NCBI GenBank assembly: GCA_024697625.1
Contig: JAILFJ010000094.1
Coordinates: 1-47,403, forward strand
Reading direction: 5' to 3'
Length of the DNA stretch: 47,403 nucleotides
Source: Oscillospiraceae bacterium
GTDB lineage: Bacteria > Bacillota > Clostridia > Oscillospirales > Oscillospiraceae
Under the pieces are notes generated by a model. It did not search any database, was not told where the DNA came from, and was given only the letters and a program-made list of their open reading frames with translations. How positions within the stretch are numbered: position 1 is the first letter of the stretch; the number at the start of each line of letters is the position of its first letter. Position numbers and translations under genes: made by a program. This document shows positions 7,373 through 16,201 of the stretch, one piece after another.

Positions 7373-8725
7373 ATGACCCATACGTTTAAGGGCGGTGTTC
7401 ATCCCAACTACATGAAGGCTCCCCAGGTGCCGGTCAATGTAGTGACGCCGCCTGCACAGGTGGTGATCCCAATGGTCCAGCACATCGGCGCTCCCTGCAA
7501 GCCCCTGGTGGCGAAGGGCGACTATGTGAAGATGGGCCAGAAGATCGGGGAGAATCCCGCACCTGTTTCCGCGCCGGTTCACGCTTCCGTTTCAGGCAAG
7601 GTGGTTGCTGTGGAACCGAGACCGCATCCTCTGGGAGATATGGTCATGTCGGTCGTGATCGAGAACGACTATCAGGATACCCCATGTCATGATCTCGCAC
7701 CGCTGACCGAAGAGGAGCGAAAGAGCCCGGAGGCGATTCTTGCCCGGATCCGCGAAGCCGGCGTTGTCGGACTCGGCGGAGCGATGTTCCCGACTGCCTT
7801 CAAGATCCGCAGCGGCATCGGCAAGGTCGACAAGCTGGTCATCAACGGCGCCGAGTGCGAACCCTATCTGAACGGCGACCATCTGACCATGCTGACTTTT
7901 CCGGAGCAGCTCCTGAAGGGGATCGAGCTTGTCCGCATCGCCTGCGGCGTCGAGAAGGCATATTACGGCATCGAGGTCAACAAACAGGACGCCATCAATC
8001 TTCTGAACTCCAAGCATCCCGAGCAGTACGGCATCGAAATTGTACCCGAGGCTGTAAAGTACCCGCAGGGCGGCGAGAAGATGCAGATCAAGGCCGTCAC
8101 CGGCCGCGAGGTCAAACCCGGCGGGCTGCCGGCGGGCGTCGGCGCCTGCGTCATCAGCACCCGGACCTGCTATGCGGTCTATCAGGCCTGCTATGAGGGG
8201 AAACCCGTGATCGAACGCATCGTGACGACGGGCGGCAGCGCCCTGGACGGACCGCACAACGCCCTGACGAGGATCGGAACCCCTCTCGGCTATCTTGCCG
8301 AACAGTGCGGCGGCTTCGTGAAGGACCCGAAGAAGGTCGTCCTCGGCGGACCGATGATGGGCATCTGCGCGACGAGTCTCGACGCGCCCACCATCAAGGG
8401 TACGGCCGGCGTTCTGTATTTTACGAAGCAGGAGGACCGGAACCTGAAGAATCCGCAGTGCATCCGCTGCGGCAAGTGCATCCAGGTCTGCCCCATGAAT
8501 CTCGAGCCCGTTTTCATGTACATGTATTATAAGAAGGGCGACTATGAGAACCTGGAGAAGTACCACGTCAACGACTGCTTTGAATGCGGAAGCTGCTCCT
8601 TCAACTGCCCGGCGAGGATGCCCCTGACCCACGCCTTCAAGACGGCAAAGCTCATGCTGCAGGCCAAGGCCGCGAAAGAAAAAGCCGAGGCCGAGGCCAG
8701 AGCGGCAAAGGAGGCACAGAAATGA
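7373..8725 (+). CDS. rnfC: Rnf complex subunit C (electron-input subunit)
   Basis: 450 residues. RnfC is a peripheral subunit that binds FMN and NAD(H) through a Complex I 51-kDa-like domain and carries two [4Fe-4S] clusters. The N-terminus THTFKGGVHP is typical. The cluster motifs CIRCGKCIQVCP and CFECGSCSFNCP lie at about residues 363-374 and 402-413, and an Ala/Lys/Glu-rich tail follows. The ATG at 7373 is chosen because GAGGTG (7361-7366) is a ribosome-binding site six bases upstream; the in-frame GTG at 7364 lies inside it. The stop overlaps rnfD by ATGA. First gene of rnfCDGEAB. Confidence 0.95.
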   Translation: MTHTFKGGVHPNYMKAPQVPVNVVTPPAQVVIPMVQHIGAPCKPLVAKGDYVKMGQKIGENPAPVSAPVHASVSGKVVAVEPRPHPLGDMVMSVVIENDYQDTPCHDLAPLTEEERKSPEAILARIREAGVVGLGGAMFPTAFKIRSGIGKVDKLVINGAECEPYLNGDHLTMLTFPEQLLKGIELVRIACGVEKAYYGIEVNKQDAINLLNSKHPEQYGIEIVPEAVKYPQGGEKMQIKAVTGREVKPGGLPAGVGACVISTRTCYAVYQACYEGKPVIERIVTTGGSALDGPHNALTRIGTPLGYLAEQCGGFVKDPKKVVLGGPMMGICATSLDAPTIKGTAGVLYFTKQEDRNLKNPQCIRCGKCIQVCPMNLEPVFMYMYYKKGDYENLEKYHVNDCFECGSCSFNCPARMPLTHAFKTAKLMLQAKAAKEKAEAEARAAKEAQK

Positions 8726-9750
8726 GCGAGAAAAAAGAGAGAATCATTCTTGACGCGGCTTTTCAGCCTCAGGTGCGCACCGAGACCGATACCAGGCGCC
8801 TGATGCTGGACGTGATCATCGCGCTGATGCCGGCGCTGATCGTCGCCGTGCTGCAGTTCGGCGTGCACGTGCTGCTGGTCGTCTGCTGCTCAGTGGTGTC
8901 TGCAGTCTTCTGGGAGTGGGGATACCGAAAGCTGTTCCATAAGGAAACCAGCATCGGCGACCTGTCTGCGGTTGTGACGGGCCTTCTGCTGGCCATGACG
9001 CTGCCCCCCACGGCCCCCTGGTGGATTGCACCGATCGGCACGCTCTTCGGCATCGTGGTGGTGAAGCAGCTCTACGGCGGCATCGGGAAGAACTTCCTGA
9101 ACCCCGCCCTCGCCGGACGCGCCTTCCTCCTCTCCAGCTATGCGCTGATTATGGCCAACTGGTCCATCCCCAATGCGCTGAGCGGGACCGTGGACGGAAC
9201 CACGATGGCGACCCCGCTGGCCGGCCTCTATTCCGGGACCATGCCGGCGTACTTTGACGTCAATCACCTCTTCATGGGCTACATCCCCGGAAGCATCGGC
9301 GAGATCAGCACCCTGGCGATCCTGATCGGCGGCGGCTATCTGATCTACCGCAACGTCATCTCCTGGCGGATTCCCGTCTCGTTCATCGGGACCGTCGCGA
9401 TTGTGACCCTGCTCTCCGGAAGAGAGGGCTTCGGCCACTTTGACTGGATGGTCTACAATCTGTTTTCCGGCAGCATGGTCTTCGGCGCCTTCTTCATGGC
9501 GACGGACTATGCGACCAGCCCGGTGACGCTGAACGGCCAGCTGCTCTACGGCGTCGGCTGCGGTCTGCTGACGGTGCTGATCCGCTACTTCGGCGGGTTC
9601 CCGGAGGGCACCACCTACGCCATCCTGATCATGAACCTCTGCACCTGGGCGATCGACAAGGGCTTCCACCGCCACCAGTTCGGCGTCAGCAAGGAGGATA
9701 TTGCCGCGGCAAAGGCTGCGAAGAAAGCGGCAAAGGAGGCGGCGAAATGA
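8722..9750 (+). CDS. rnfD: Rnf complex subunit D (covalent-flavin membrane subunit)
   Basis: 342 residues, mostly hydrophobic with many membrane helices. RnfD is part of the ion-translocating core and carries covalently bound FMN on a Thr. The DGTTMATPL motif is visible with the likely attachment site at T161. The C-terminus is a Lys/Ala-rich cytoplasmic tail. The frame is open further upstream, but ATG 8722 overlaps the rnfC stop (ATGA) and gives the expected N-terminus. It overlaps rnfG by ATGA, so three genes in a row are coupled. Confidence 0.95.
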   Translation: MSEKKERIILDAAFQPQVRTETDTRRLMLDVIIALMPALIVAVLQFGVHVLLVVCCSVVSAVFWEWGYRKLFHKETSIGDLSAVVTGLLLAMTLPPTAPWWIAPIGTLFGIVVVKQLYGGIGKNFLNPALAGRAFLLSSYALIMANWSIPNALSGTVDGTTMATPLAGLYSGTMPAYFDVNHLFMGYIPGSIGEISTLAILIGGGYLIYRNVISWRIPVSFIGTVAIVTLLSGREGFGHFDWMVYNLFSGSMVFGAFFMATDYATSPVTLNGQLLYGVGCGLLTVLIRYFGGFPEGTTYAILIMNLCTWAIDKGFHRHQFGVSKEDIAAAKAAKKAAKEAAK

Positions 9751-10295
9751 ATAACAAGATTGTCAAGCTTGCGCTTGTCCTGTTCCTGATCTGCGCTGTC
9801 ACCGCCGGCATACTGGGCGTCGTGAATGCCCTGACCTATGACCGGATCTACCAGATGAAGCATCAGAAGGAGTTTGAGGCCTACGCGGCAGTGCTCGAAT
9901 CGTCCAGCGGCTATACCGAGACGGACTTCGACAAGGCGGCATTCCCGACCGTGGACAGCGTCCAGAAGTCCAATGACGGCAACGGCTACGTTGTGGTCTC
10001 CACCTTCTCCGGCGCGCAGGGCAGCATCACGATGGCCTGCGGTGTGGGTACCGACCTGAAGTGCACCGGCATCTCGATCATCGAGCACTCCGAGACCTCC
10101 GGCCTGGGCGCCGTTGCGGCATCCAGCTCCGAGGCGGGCGTGGCCTTCCGTGAGCAGTTCGTCGGACAGGACGGAGGCATCGCGCTCTCCAAGGCGGGCG
10201 GCTCCATCGACGCACTGGCCGGCGCTACCATCACTTCCACAGCGGTTACGAACGCGACGGCGACCTCCATCGCCTGCGTCGCGGCTCTGGGTTAA
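9747..10295 (+). CDS. rnfG: Rnf complex subunit G (covalent-FMN subunit)
   Basis: 182 residues. One N-terminal membrane helix (about residues 5-27) anchors an extracytoplasmic FMN-binding domain. The flavinylation motif appears as AGATITS near the C-terminus, with the acceptor Thr at about residue 161 (family consensus S/T-GAT). Flavinylation needs ApbE, which is not in this window. It lies between rnfD (ATGA overlap) and rnfE (15 bases). Confidence 0.94.
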   Translation: MNNKIVKLALVLFLICAVTAGILGVVNALTYDRIYQMKHQKEFEAYAAVLESSSGYTETDFDKAAFPTVDSVQKSNDGNGYVVVSTFSGAQGSITMACGVGTDLKCTGISIIEHSETSGLGAVAASSSEAGVAFREQFVGQDGGIALSKAGGSIDALAGATITSTAVTNATATSIACVAALG

Positions 10296-10310
10296 GGAGG
10301 TTGAGGCAAG

Positions 10311-11021
10311 ATGAATCGCAAACAACAGTTTAAGGAAGGCCTGATCACCAACAACCCCGTTCTCGTACAGCAGATCGGCATGTGTGCGACCATGGCCATC
10401 ACCACGACGCTCTTCAACGGCGTCGGCATGGGACTCTCGGTCCTGATTATCCTCACCTGCTGCAACGTCGTCGTTGCGGCGCTCCGCAAGATCATCCCGG
10501 ATGAAATCCGCCTTGCGATCTTCGTTGTCGTCATAGCGGGCTTCGTCACCATCGTCGACCTTCTGCTCCAGGCCTTTATCCCGGCGCTGAGTGCGGCGCT
10601 CGGCGTGTTCATCCCGCTGATCGTCGTCAACTGCATCATCATCGGCCGCGCAGAGGCCTTCTGCCAGAAGAACTCCGTCAAGGACAGCTTCTTCGACGGG
10701 ATCTTCCAGGGGCTCGGCTATACCTGCGTGCTGGTCATCATGTGCGTGTTCCGCGAGCTCGTCGGATCCGGACGCTTTGGCGGCGGCCTGATCGACATTG
10801 CCAATGGCTTCCGCTTCACCCTGGACGGCACGGGCGGCGGGATCCAGATCTTCCCCTCCGAATACGGCATGTCCATCATGAATCTGCCCTTCGGCGGCTT
10901 CCTGACGCTGGGCCTTCTGATCGGCCTGATGCAGTACGCGCTGAAGCGGAGCGAGAAGAACCGGAAGGAAGCGGAGAGAGCGGCTGCAGAGGCCGCTGCG
11001 CTGAAGGAGGTTGACGACTAA
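10311..11021 (+). CDS. rnfE: Rnf complex subunit E
   Basis: 236 residues. Integral membrane subunit related to RnfA and NqrD, with about six helices. These homologous subunits pack as an inverted pair and hold an iron-sulfur centre between them. Visible hallmarks are the ITNNPVLVQQIGMC start and the VVNCIIIGRAEAF segment. It has a basic/acidic C-terminal tail. GGAGG lies upstream, and the stop overlaps the rnfA start by one base. Confidence 0.95.
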   Translation: MNRKQQFKEGLITNNPVLVQQIGMCATMAITTTLFNGVGMGLSVLIILTCCNVVVAALRKIIPDEIRLAIFVVVIAGFVTIVDLLLQAFIPALSAALGVFIPLIVVNCIIIGRAEAFCQKNSVKDSFFDGIFQGLGYTCVLVIMCVFRELVGSGRFGGGLIDIANGFRFTLDGTGGGIQIFPSEYGMSIMNLPFGGFLTLGLLIGLMQYALKRSEKNRKEAERAAAEAAALKEVDD

Positions 11022-11605
11022 TGCTTCAGAATATCATTTCCATTTCTCTCGGCGCCATCCTGATCAACAACTTTATCTTCTCCCAGTTCCTCGGCTGCTG
11101 CCCCTTCCTCGGCTGCTCCAACAAGGTGGATACGGCGACGGGCATGGGCCTTGCGGTTGTGTTCGTCATGGGTCTGGCCTCGGCCATCTGCTGGGTGATC
11201 GACCACTACATCCTGATCCCGCTGAATCTGGCCTTCCTCGAGACCCTGGCCTTCATCCTGGTCATCGCGGCACTGGTACAGTTTGTTGAGATGTTCCTGA
11301 AGAAAGCCGTGCCCTCTCTCTACTCCGCGCTGGGCATCTACCTGCCTCTGATCACCACCAACTGCGCGGTTCTGGGTGTGGTGCTGCTGAATGTGCAGAA
11401 CAACTACAACTTCATCGAGTCCCTGACCTACGGCATCACGGGCGGCCTCGGCTTCATGCTCGCAATCGTGCTCTTTGCGAGCGTGCGCGAACGGGTCCAG
11501 TTCTCCGAGTACCCCGAGTGCTTCGAGGGCTTTCCGATCTGCCTCGTGTCTGCGGCTCTTGTCGCCATGGCCTTTATGGGCTTCAGCGGCATGAAGATTT
11601 TCTGA
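11021..11605 (+). CDS. rnfA: Rnf complex subunit A
   Basis: 194 residues, about six membrane helices, partner of RnfE in the ion-translocating core. Typical stretches are NNFIFSQFLGCCPFLG and the ITTNCAVLGV motif, whose Cys belongs to the intramembrane iron-sulfur site in the homologous Rnf/Nqr structures. It begins within the last base of the rnfE stop and is followed 18 bases later by rnfB. Order C-D-G-E-A-B matches clostridial Rnf operons. Confidence 0.96.
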   Translation: MLQNIISISLGAILINNFIFSQFLGCCPFLGCSNKVDTATGMGLAVVFVMGLASAICWVIDHYILIPLNLAFLETLAFILVIAALVQFVEMFLKKAVPSLYSALGIYLPLITTNCAVLGVVLLNVQNNYNFIESLTYGITGGLGFMLAIVLFASVRERVQFSEYPECFEGFPICLVSAALVAMAFMGFSGMKIF

Positions 11606-11623
11606 GCGGAAGGAGGATAAGAC

Positions 11624-12481
11624 ATGTTATCTACGATCCTCTGGGCGATTGTGGTCCTCGGTGCGCTGGGCGCCATTTTCGGTGCGCTGCTGGCCTTCGC
11701 CTCCAAAATCTTCCATGTTGAAGTTGACCCGAAGCAGGCCCTGGTTCGTGAAGCGCTGGCCGGCGCCAACTGCGGCGGCTGCGGTTTTCCGGGCTGCGAC
11801 GGCTACGCCGCGGCGGTAGCGGCAGGGCAGGCCCCCTGCAACCGCTGCGTGGCGGGCGGTGAAGCGACGGCAAAGCGCGTGGCCGAAATCATGGGCGTGT
11901 CCAACGACGCGTCCGAGAAGATGGTCGCCTTTGTGCCCTGCAGCGGCTCGACCGAAGCGGCGGAGCTGCGCTTCAACTATAACGGGCCGGAGGACTGCCG
12001 GGCGGCGATGCTGTTTGGCGGCAGAAGCAACAAGCTCTGCACCTTCGCCTGCATCGGCCTGGGCAACTGCGCCCGTGCCTGCCAGTTTGACGCGATGCAC
12101 ATCATCGACGGCGTCGCGAGAGTGGACCGCTACAACTGTGTCGGCTGCGGCGCCTGTGTGGACGCCTGCCCGAAGAGCATTGTGAAGCTGATCCCCGAGA
12201 AGCAGAAGATCATGCCCGCCTGCTCGAACACCGACAAGGGCGCCCAGGTCATGAAGATCTGCAAGGTCGGCTGCATCGGCTGCATGAAGTGCCAGCGCGA
12301 GTGCCCGTCGGACGCCATCGTCGTAAAGGACAACCTGGCCCAGGTCGACGTGTCCAAGTGCATACAGTGCGGCCACTGCGCAGCCATCTGCCCGCGGCAT
12401 ATCATCCCGTACTTCGGACCGGAATATCAGAACCGTGCGCCGAAGGAAGCGGCTGCGAAGTCTGCGGAAGCCGCATCGTAA
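11624..12481 (+). CDS. rnfB: Rnf complex subunit B (ferredoxin-interacting iron-sulfur subunit)
   Basis: 285 residues. An N-terminal membrane helix is followed by a cysteine cluster (C50, C53, C58, C72/C75 in a CGGCGFPGCDG setting) and several ferredoxin-type motifs: a degenerate CAFACIGLGNCARAC, then CVGCGACVDACP, CIGCMKCQRECP and CIQCGHCAAICP. RnfB takes electrons from reduced ferredoxin and passes them through the complex to NAD+ at RnfC, coupled to Na+ or H+ export. An AAGGAGG-like ribosome-binding site precedes the ATG. It is the last gene of the operon, before two hairpins. Confidence 0.96.
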   Translation: MLSTILWAIVVLGALGAIFGALLAFASKIFHVEVDPKQALVREALAGANCGGCGFPGCDGYAAAVAAGQAPCNRCVAGGEATAKRVAEIMGVSNDASEKMVAFVPCSGSTEAAELRFNYNGPEDCRAAMLFGGRSNKLCTFACIGLGNCARACQFDAMHIIDGVARVDRYNCVGCGACVDACPKSIVKLIPEKQKIMPACSNTDKGAQVMKICKVGCIGCMKCQRECPSDAIVVKDNLAQVDVSKCIQCGHCAAICPRHIIPYFGPEYQNRAPKEAAAKSAEAAS

Positions 12482-12517
12482 AGCAAAACCCGATAGGGAG
12501 ATTCACGGCAGAACAAA

Positions 12518-12550
12518 AGGCTCCTGCCTCGGCTTTCGGGGCAGGAACCT
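12518..12550 (+). terminator. Hairpin after rnfB
   Basis: 11-bp stem (12518-12528 with 12540-12550, one mismatch) closing an 11-base loop, 37 bases past the rnfB stop. The T-tract is weak, so it may slow or protect the transcript rather than end it alone. Confidence 0.55.
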
Positions 12551-12572
12551 TACAAATTGTGGACAGAAACAC

Positions 12573-12609
12573 GAAAAAGAGGCGCGCAGTATCTGCGAGC
12601 CTCTTTTCA
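12573..12609. terminator. Bidirectional terminator between rnfB and the DUF1858 gene
   Basis: AAAAGAGGC (12575-12583) pairs with GCCTCTTTT (12599-12607), with a further CGCAG/CTGCG stem inside. The A-run and T-run flanks allow termination in both directions for these convergent genes. Confidence 0.8.
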
Positions 12610-12635
12610 GATCAGATCCGGTTTTTCTGGCGAAC

Positions 12636-12848
12636 TCAGTCTCTGCTGTCCAGATAGGCCTTGATCTCGGCCAGAACTGCCTCCGGCTCCAGACCGTGGA
12701 CGGCGCAGGCCTCCTCAAGACTCTCGCCGATCGAAGAGGGGCATCCGACACAGTGCATGCCGCACTGCATGAGAACGTAAGCAATCCCCATGTCATATTC
12801 CAGCATCTCACCCATGGTGGTTGCGGTTGTGATTTCCAATACACTCAT
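12636..12848 (-). CDS. DUF1858 domain protein (small hybrid-cluster-associated type)
   Basis: 70 residues consisting only of a DUF1858 domain. A CxxC pair is visible in the QCGMHCVGCPSS segment (Cys at about residues 29, 33 and 36). Such domains occur alone or fused to redox proteins in anaerobes and are often annotated as hybrid-cluster-protein-associated disulfide proteins; no reaction is established. It has its own strong promoter and ends at the bidirectional terminator shared with rnfB. A redox role next to rnf is possible but unproven. Confidence 0.8.
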   Translation of the reverse strand: MSVLEITTATTMGEMLEYDMGIAYVLMQCGMHCVGCPSSIGESLEEACAVHGLEPEAVLAEIKAYLDSRD

Positions 12849-12871
12849 CTCCCTGTGGAAAATTTTGGCTT

Positions 12872-12900
12872 ATTATACGGGAGAAAGAAAGGAAAGTCAA
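12872..12900 (-). promoter_or_regulatory. Promoter of the DUF1858 gene
   Basis: On the minus strand the -35 is TTGACT (12900-12895), spacer 17, -10 TATAAT (12877-12872), only 24 bases before the start codon. Confidence 0.85.
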
Positions 12901-12929
12901 TGAAAAACCTATGAATTCGACGAGGATTC

Positions 12930-12938
12930 TGTTATAAT
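12930..12938 (+). promoter_or_regulatory. Extended -10 promoter for the Nudix/beta-CASP unit
   Basis: TGT-TATAAT (TG at 12930-12931, -10 at 12933-12938), with no recognisable -35. It implies a leader of about 130 bases that is unusually GC-rich and could fold. I recognise no known riboswitch in it. Confidence 0.55.
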
Positions 12939-13075
12939 GCTCTTGTGATAACGTGTTCCCCGACATCAGGCTCCTGCATCAGAGGCTGTGCGGCTGACCG
13001 GAAAGGCAGGACGGCGGCCGGCAGGTCCTCAGCGGCGGGGCGGGCTGCCGGGAAAAAGCAAGCGGAGGAAAGCAC

Positions 13076-13618
13076 ATGAAACACTGTACAGAATGCGGAG
13101 CGGAGCTGGAGCTCAGAGAGCATCCCCATGAGGGACGCCTGCCCTTCTGCCCGCAGTGCGGACAATTCAGATACCCGATGTTCAACACCGCCGTAAGCAT
13201 GCTGGTGATGAACCGATCAGAGGACAGGACCATCCTGATCCGCCAGTACGGAAAACCGACCTACGTCCTGGTGGCGGGCTATGTCAACAAGGGCGAGGAC
13301 GCCGAGGATGCGGCCGTGCGGGAGCTGAGGGAGGAGCTCGGCCTGAAGGCGGAGTCGGTGCGTTTCAATCGGAGCCACTACTATCCGGGGTCGAATACGC
13401 TGATGCTGAACTTCACCGTCACCGTGGACGAGGAGGAGGCGCATCCGAACTGGGAGATCGACGGCTGGAGCTGGTTCAGCATCGACGAAGCCAGAGAAAA
13501 GATCCGGCCGGGGAGCCTGGCAAAGGCATTTCTGCTCGGATACCTGGACGGACATTATGAGTTCCCGGACCTGAGCAGCGGGAAGAACACGCGGAAGAAA
13601 CAGAAACATCTGTCGTAA
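13076..13618 (+). CDS. Nudix hydrolase with N-terminal zinc ribbon (NudC-like)
   Basis: 180 residues. A zinc ribbon (C4, C7, C25, C28) is followed by a Nudix domain whose full box GX5EX7REUXEEXGU lies at residues 68-90. This layout resembles NudC NADH pyrophosphatases and related zinc-ribbon Nudix enzymes that cleave nucleoside diphosphate derivatives. The protein is shorter than E. coli NudC (257 residues) and lacks its N-terminal half, so the substrate is open. GGAGGAAA precedes the ATG. It is 27 bases from the beta-CASP gene, probably in one unit. Confidence 0.88.
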   Translation: MKHCTECGAELELREHPHEGRLPFCPQCGQFRYPMFNTAVSMLVMNRSEDRTILIRQYGKPTYVLVAGYVNKGEDAEDAAVRELREELGLKAESVRFNRSHYYPGSNTLMLNFTVTVDEEEAHPNWEIDGWSWFSIDEAREKIRPGSLAKAFLLGYLDGHYEFPDLSSGKNTRKKQKHLS

Positions 13619-13645
13619 AACGAGATATTTAAGGAGGCAGAGCAA

Positions 13646-15256
13646 ATGAGAATCGGCTTTTACGGGGCAGCACATGAGGTGACGGGCAGCTGCACTCTGA
13701 TCGAGGTCGGCACCCGGAGGGGGATCGTGGACTGCGGCATGGAGCAGGGGAAAGATCTGTTTGTGAACGAGCCTCTTCCCATTGAAGCGTCCGCGCTGGA
13801 CTTTGTCCTCCTGACCCATGCCCATATCGACCACTCCGGTATGCTGCCGCGCCTGTATAAGGACGGATTTCGGGGCCCGATCTATACCAGCAGCGCCACG
13901 CAGGCCCTGTGTGAGATCATGCTCCGCGACTGTGCCAACATCCAGGAGTCTGAAGCGGAGTGGAAGAACCGGAAGGCGCAGCGCAGCGGTGAGGGACGTG
14001 TTGAGCCGATCTATGACATGGAGGATGCCGAGAACGTGCTGAAGCAGTTTCGGCCCTGCTCCTACGGAGAGACCGTCCAGGTGAACGAGTCGGTCAGCAT
14101 CCGGCTCACGGACGTGGGGCACCTGCTGGGTTCCGCGGCGATCGAGGTCTGGCTCCGGGAAGAAGGGAAAGAGAAGAAGCTCTGCTTCAGCGGCGACGTC
14201 GGCAACAGTGACCAGCCCATTCTGAAGGATCCCCAGTTTGTGGAGAGCGCGGATTATCTCGTGATCGAGTCCACCTACGGTGACCGCCTCCACGCGACGG
14301 AGCGGGTGGACTATGTCGCAGAGCTGGCAAAGAGAATACAGAGGACCCTTGACCGGGGCGGCAACATGATCATCCCGTCCTTCGCCGTCGGCAGGACACA
14401 GGAGATCCTCTGCTTCCTCCGCGAAATCAAGCAGCGCGGGCTGGTCACCGGACACGGAGAGTTCCCGGTCTACATGGACAGCCCTCTGGCCATCGAGGCG
14501 ACGGGCATCTTCCTGCAGTGCGACACGGACTATCTGGATGACGATATGCGCGAAACCATCCGCTCCGGGGTGAATCCGCTGGTCTTCCCGGGGCTGGAGC
14601 TCGCGGTGAGTCAGGAGGAGTCTGTCGCGATCAACGAGGATAAGACGCCGAAGGTGGTCATCTCCGCCAGCGGCATGTGCGATGCGGGCCGTGTGCGCCA
14701 TCATCTGAAGCACAACCTCTGGCGCCCGGAGAGCATGGTCCTGTTCGTCGGGTATCAGGCGGTGGGGACCCTGGGCAGACTGCTGGTGGACGGCGCGAAG
14801 TCCGTCAAACTCTTTAACGAGACGGTCCAGGTTGAGGCGGAGATCGAGACCCTGCCCGGCATCAGCGGACACGCGGACCGGGACGGTCTGCTGCGCTGGC
14901 TGAAGGGCTTCCGGGAGAAACCGGGTATGGTCTTTGTGAATCACGGGGATCCGGAGGCGGCAGAGGCCTTCACCATGACGCTGAAGGAGCTGGGCTACCG
15001 TGCTTTCGCCCCGTACAGCGGAGCGGTGTATGACCTCGTGGAGGACCGCTGGCTGCGCTTCCCGGAGGGAGTCCCGGTTGAGAAGAGTGCCCCGGCCGGA
15101 AAGCAGAGAAAAATCAGCCCTGCCTTTGAAGAGCTGATGGAAGCTGTGAATGAGCTGGTGAAGGTCTGCCGGGGCCTGGAGGGACATGCGAATAAGGAAC
15201 TGCGCTCCTGCACGGAGATGATCCGAAAGCTGATTGCCAAAATACAGAGACAGTAA
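13646..15256 (+). CDS. Metallo-beta-lactamase / beta-CASP ribonuclease-type hydrolase
   Basis: 536 residues. The N-terminal metallo-beta-lactamase fold shows HAHIDH at residues 58-63 and later metal-ligand motifs (GHLLGSA, SGDVG). The beta-CASP insert (about 180-400) contains PSFAVGRTQE and ISASGMCDAGR, then a C-terminal GHADRDGL. This is the family of CPSF73-like and YSH1-type nucleases in bacteria, which cut RNA with two zinc ions. The last 60 residues form a predicted helical tail unlike the RNase J C-terminal domain. AAGGAGG precedes the start. Family secure, substrate unknown. Confidence 0.9.
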   Translation: MRIGFYGAAHEVTGSCTLIEVGTRRGIVDCGMEQGKDLFVNEPLPIEASALDFVLLTHAHIDHSGMLPRLYKDGFRGPIYTSSATQALCEIMLRDCANIQESEAEWKNRKAQRSGEGRVEPIYDMEDAENVLKQFRPCSYGETVQVNESVSIRLTDVGHLLGSAAIEVWLREEGKEKKLCFSGDVGNSDQPILKDPQFVESADYLVIESTYGDRLHATERVDYVAELAKRIQRTLDRGGNMIIPSFAVGRTQEILCFLREIKQRGLVTGHGEFPVYMDSPLAIEATGIFLQCDTDYLDDDMRETIRSGVNPLVFPGLELAVSQEESVAINEDKTPKVVISASGMCDAGRVRHHLKHNLWRPESMVLFVGYQAVGTLGRLLVDGAKSVKLFNETVQVEAEIETLPGISGHADRDGLLRWLKGFREKPGMVFVNHGDPEAAEAFTMTLKELGYRAFAPYSGAVYDLVEDRWLRFPEGVPVEKSAPAGKQRKISPAFEELMEAVNELVKVCRGLEGHANKELRSCTEMIRKLIAKIQRQ

Positions 15257-15320
15257 ACGGCGTCGGGATCCGGGAAGCGCTGGAAGATTTCACAGAAAAA
15301 CCGAGCCTGCAGTCAAACGG

Positions 15321-15362
15321 AATAAAGAAAAACCACCGGGGATCAGGAAAGATTCCCGGTGG
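15321..15362 (-). terminator. Rho-independent terminator of rsmE
   Basis: CCACCGGG (15333-15340) pairs with CCCGGTGG (15355-15362). On the minus strand it is followed by TTTTTCTTTATT. The stem overlaps the last codons and stop of rsmE. Confidence 0.85.
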
Positions 15363-16077
15363 CGTACATTAAGGCGGTTACGGCGACGACAGGGGCGGTC
15401 TCGCAGCGGAGAATGCGCTCGCCCATGGAACAGATATGCAGCCCTGCGATCCGTGCAAGGTCGGCCTCGTATTTCTCAAAGCCGCCTTCGGGCCCTGTGA
15501 TGACGGCAGCGCTGCGGATCTCCTTGTTGGCTTCCAGAACGGTGTTCAGAGGCTCGCGTTCGCCGGTCTCATACATGAACAGAGGAAGCTCGGTATGGAC
15601 GGCGATGTTCAGAACCTCACCGTAATCCGGCGCCCAGCTCACCTTCGGGATGATCCCGCGTCCGGACTGCTTGGCCGCCTCTTCGCTGATCCGGTTCCAG
15701 CGTTCCAGCTTCTTATAGGGATCCTCCGGCTTCGCCACGCAGCGGGCCGACTGGAAGAAGACGATCTCTGAGGCGCCGGCCTCTACCGACTTCTGGATGA
15801 TATAATCCACCCGGTCGCCCTTCGGCAGGCCGCACAGAACCGTCACGCGGACATCCGGCTCGCCTTTGCATGGGGTGACCTCGAGAATCTCGACCTCTGC
15901 CTCCTCCCTGTCGGCCCGGACAAGGCGGCACTTATAGTCCTTGCCTTCGGTGTCACAGATGGTGACATCCTCGCCGGGGCGGATGCGAAGAACCTGGATG
16001 TGCTCCGCGTCGCGCCCGCGGATGATCGCCGTCGGACCCTTCAGAAGATTGGTCCCCGCCATGAAAAACCGTGCCAT
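15343..16077 (-). CDS. rsmE: 16S rRNA (uracil(1498)-N3)-methyltransferase RsmE
   Basis: 244 residues, the normal length. RsmE methylates U1498 of 16S rRNA using SAM through a SPOUT knot. An N-terminal PUA-like domain starts ARFFMAG. The C-terminal knot shows VITGPEGGF (about residue 190) and the LGERILRCETAP-like end MGERILRCETAP. The frame extends 21 codons further, but the ATG at 16077 has AGGAGG ten bases upstream and gives the usual start. It has its own promoter and terminator, so it is monocistronic. Confidence 0.95.
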   Translation of the reverse strand: MARFFMAGTNLLKGPTAIIRGRDAEHIQVLRIRPGEDVTICDTEGKDYKCRLVRADREEAEVEILEVTPCKGEPDVRVTVLCGLPKGDRVDYIIQKSVEAGASEIVFFQSARCVAKPEDPYKKLERWNRISEEAAKQSGRGIIPKVSWAPDYGEVLNIAVHTELPLFMYETGEREPLNTVLEANKEIRSAAVITGPEGGFEKYEADLARIAGLHICSMGERILRCETAPVVAVTALMYATGNLS

Positions 16078-16111
16078 ATGCTGCACGCCTCCTGTTTTCT
16101 TTGTTTTCTGC

Positions 16112-16140
16112 ATTATCGCATAAAACGGGCTTCTTTGCAA
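16112..16140 (-). promoter_or_regulatory. Promoter of rsmE
   Basis: On the minus strand -35 TTGCAA (16140-16135), 17-base spacer, -10 GATAAT (16117-16112) with an extended TGC element just before it. Confidence 0.75.
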
Positions 16141-16201
16141 GAGACATGTTTGCTTTTGGGATCTTCATTCAGATGAGAGGGATGACCTGGCTGCTTCCCC
16201 T

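Noticed and set aside
13217-15187. Long antisense frame (656 codons) opposite the Nudix and beta-CASP genes
   Set aside because: It crosses two well-supported genes and has no recognisable domains or ribosome-binding site.
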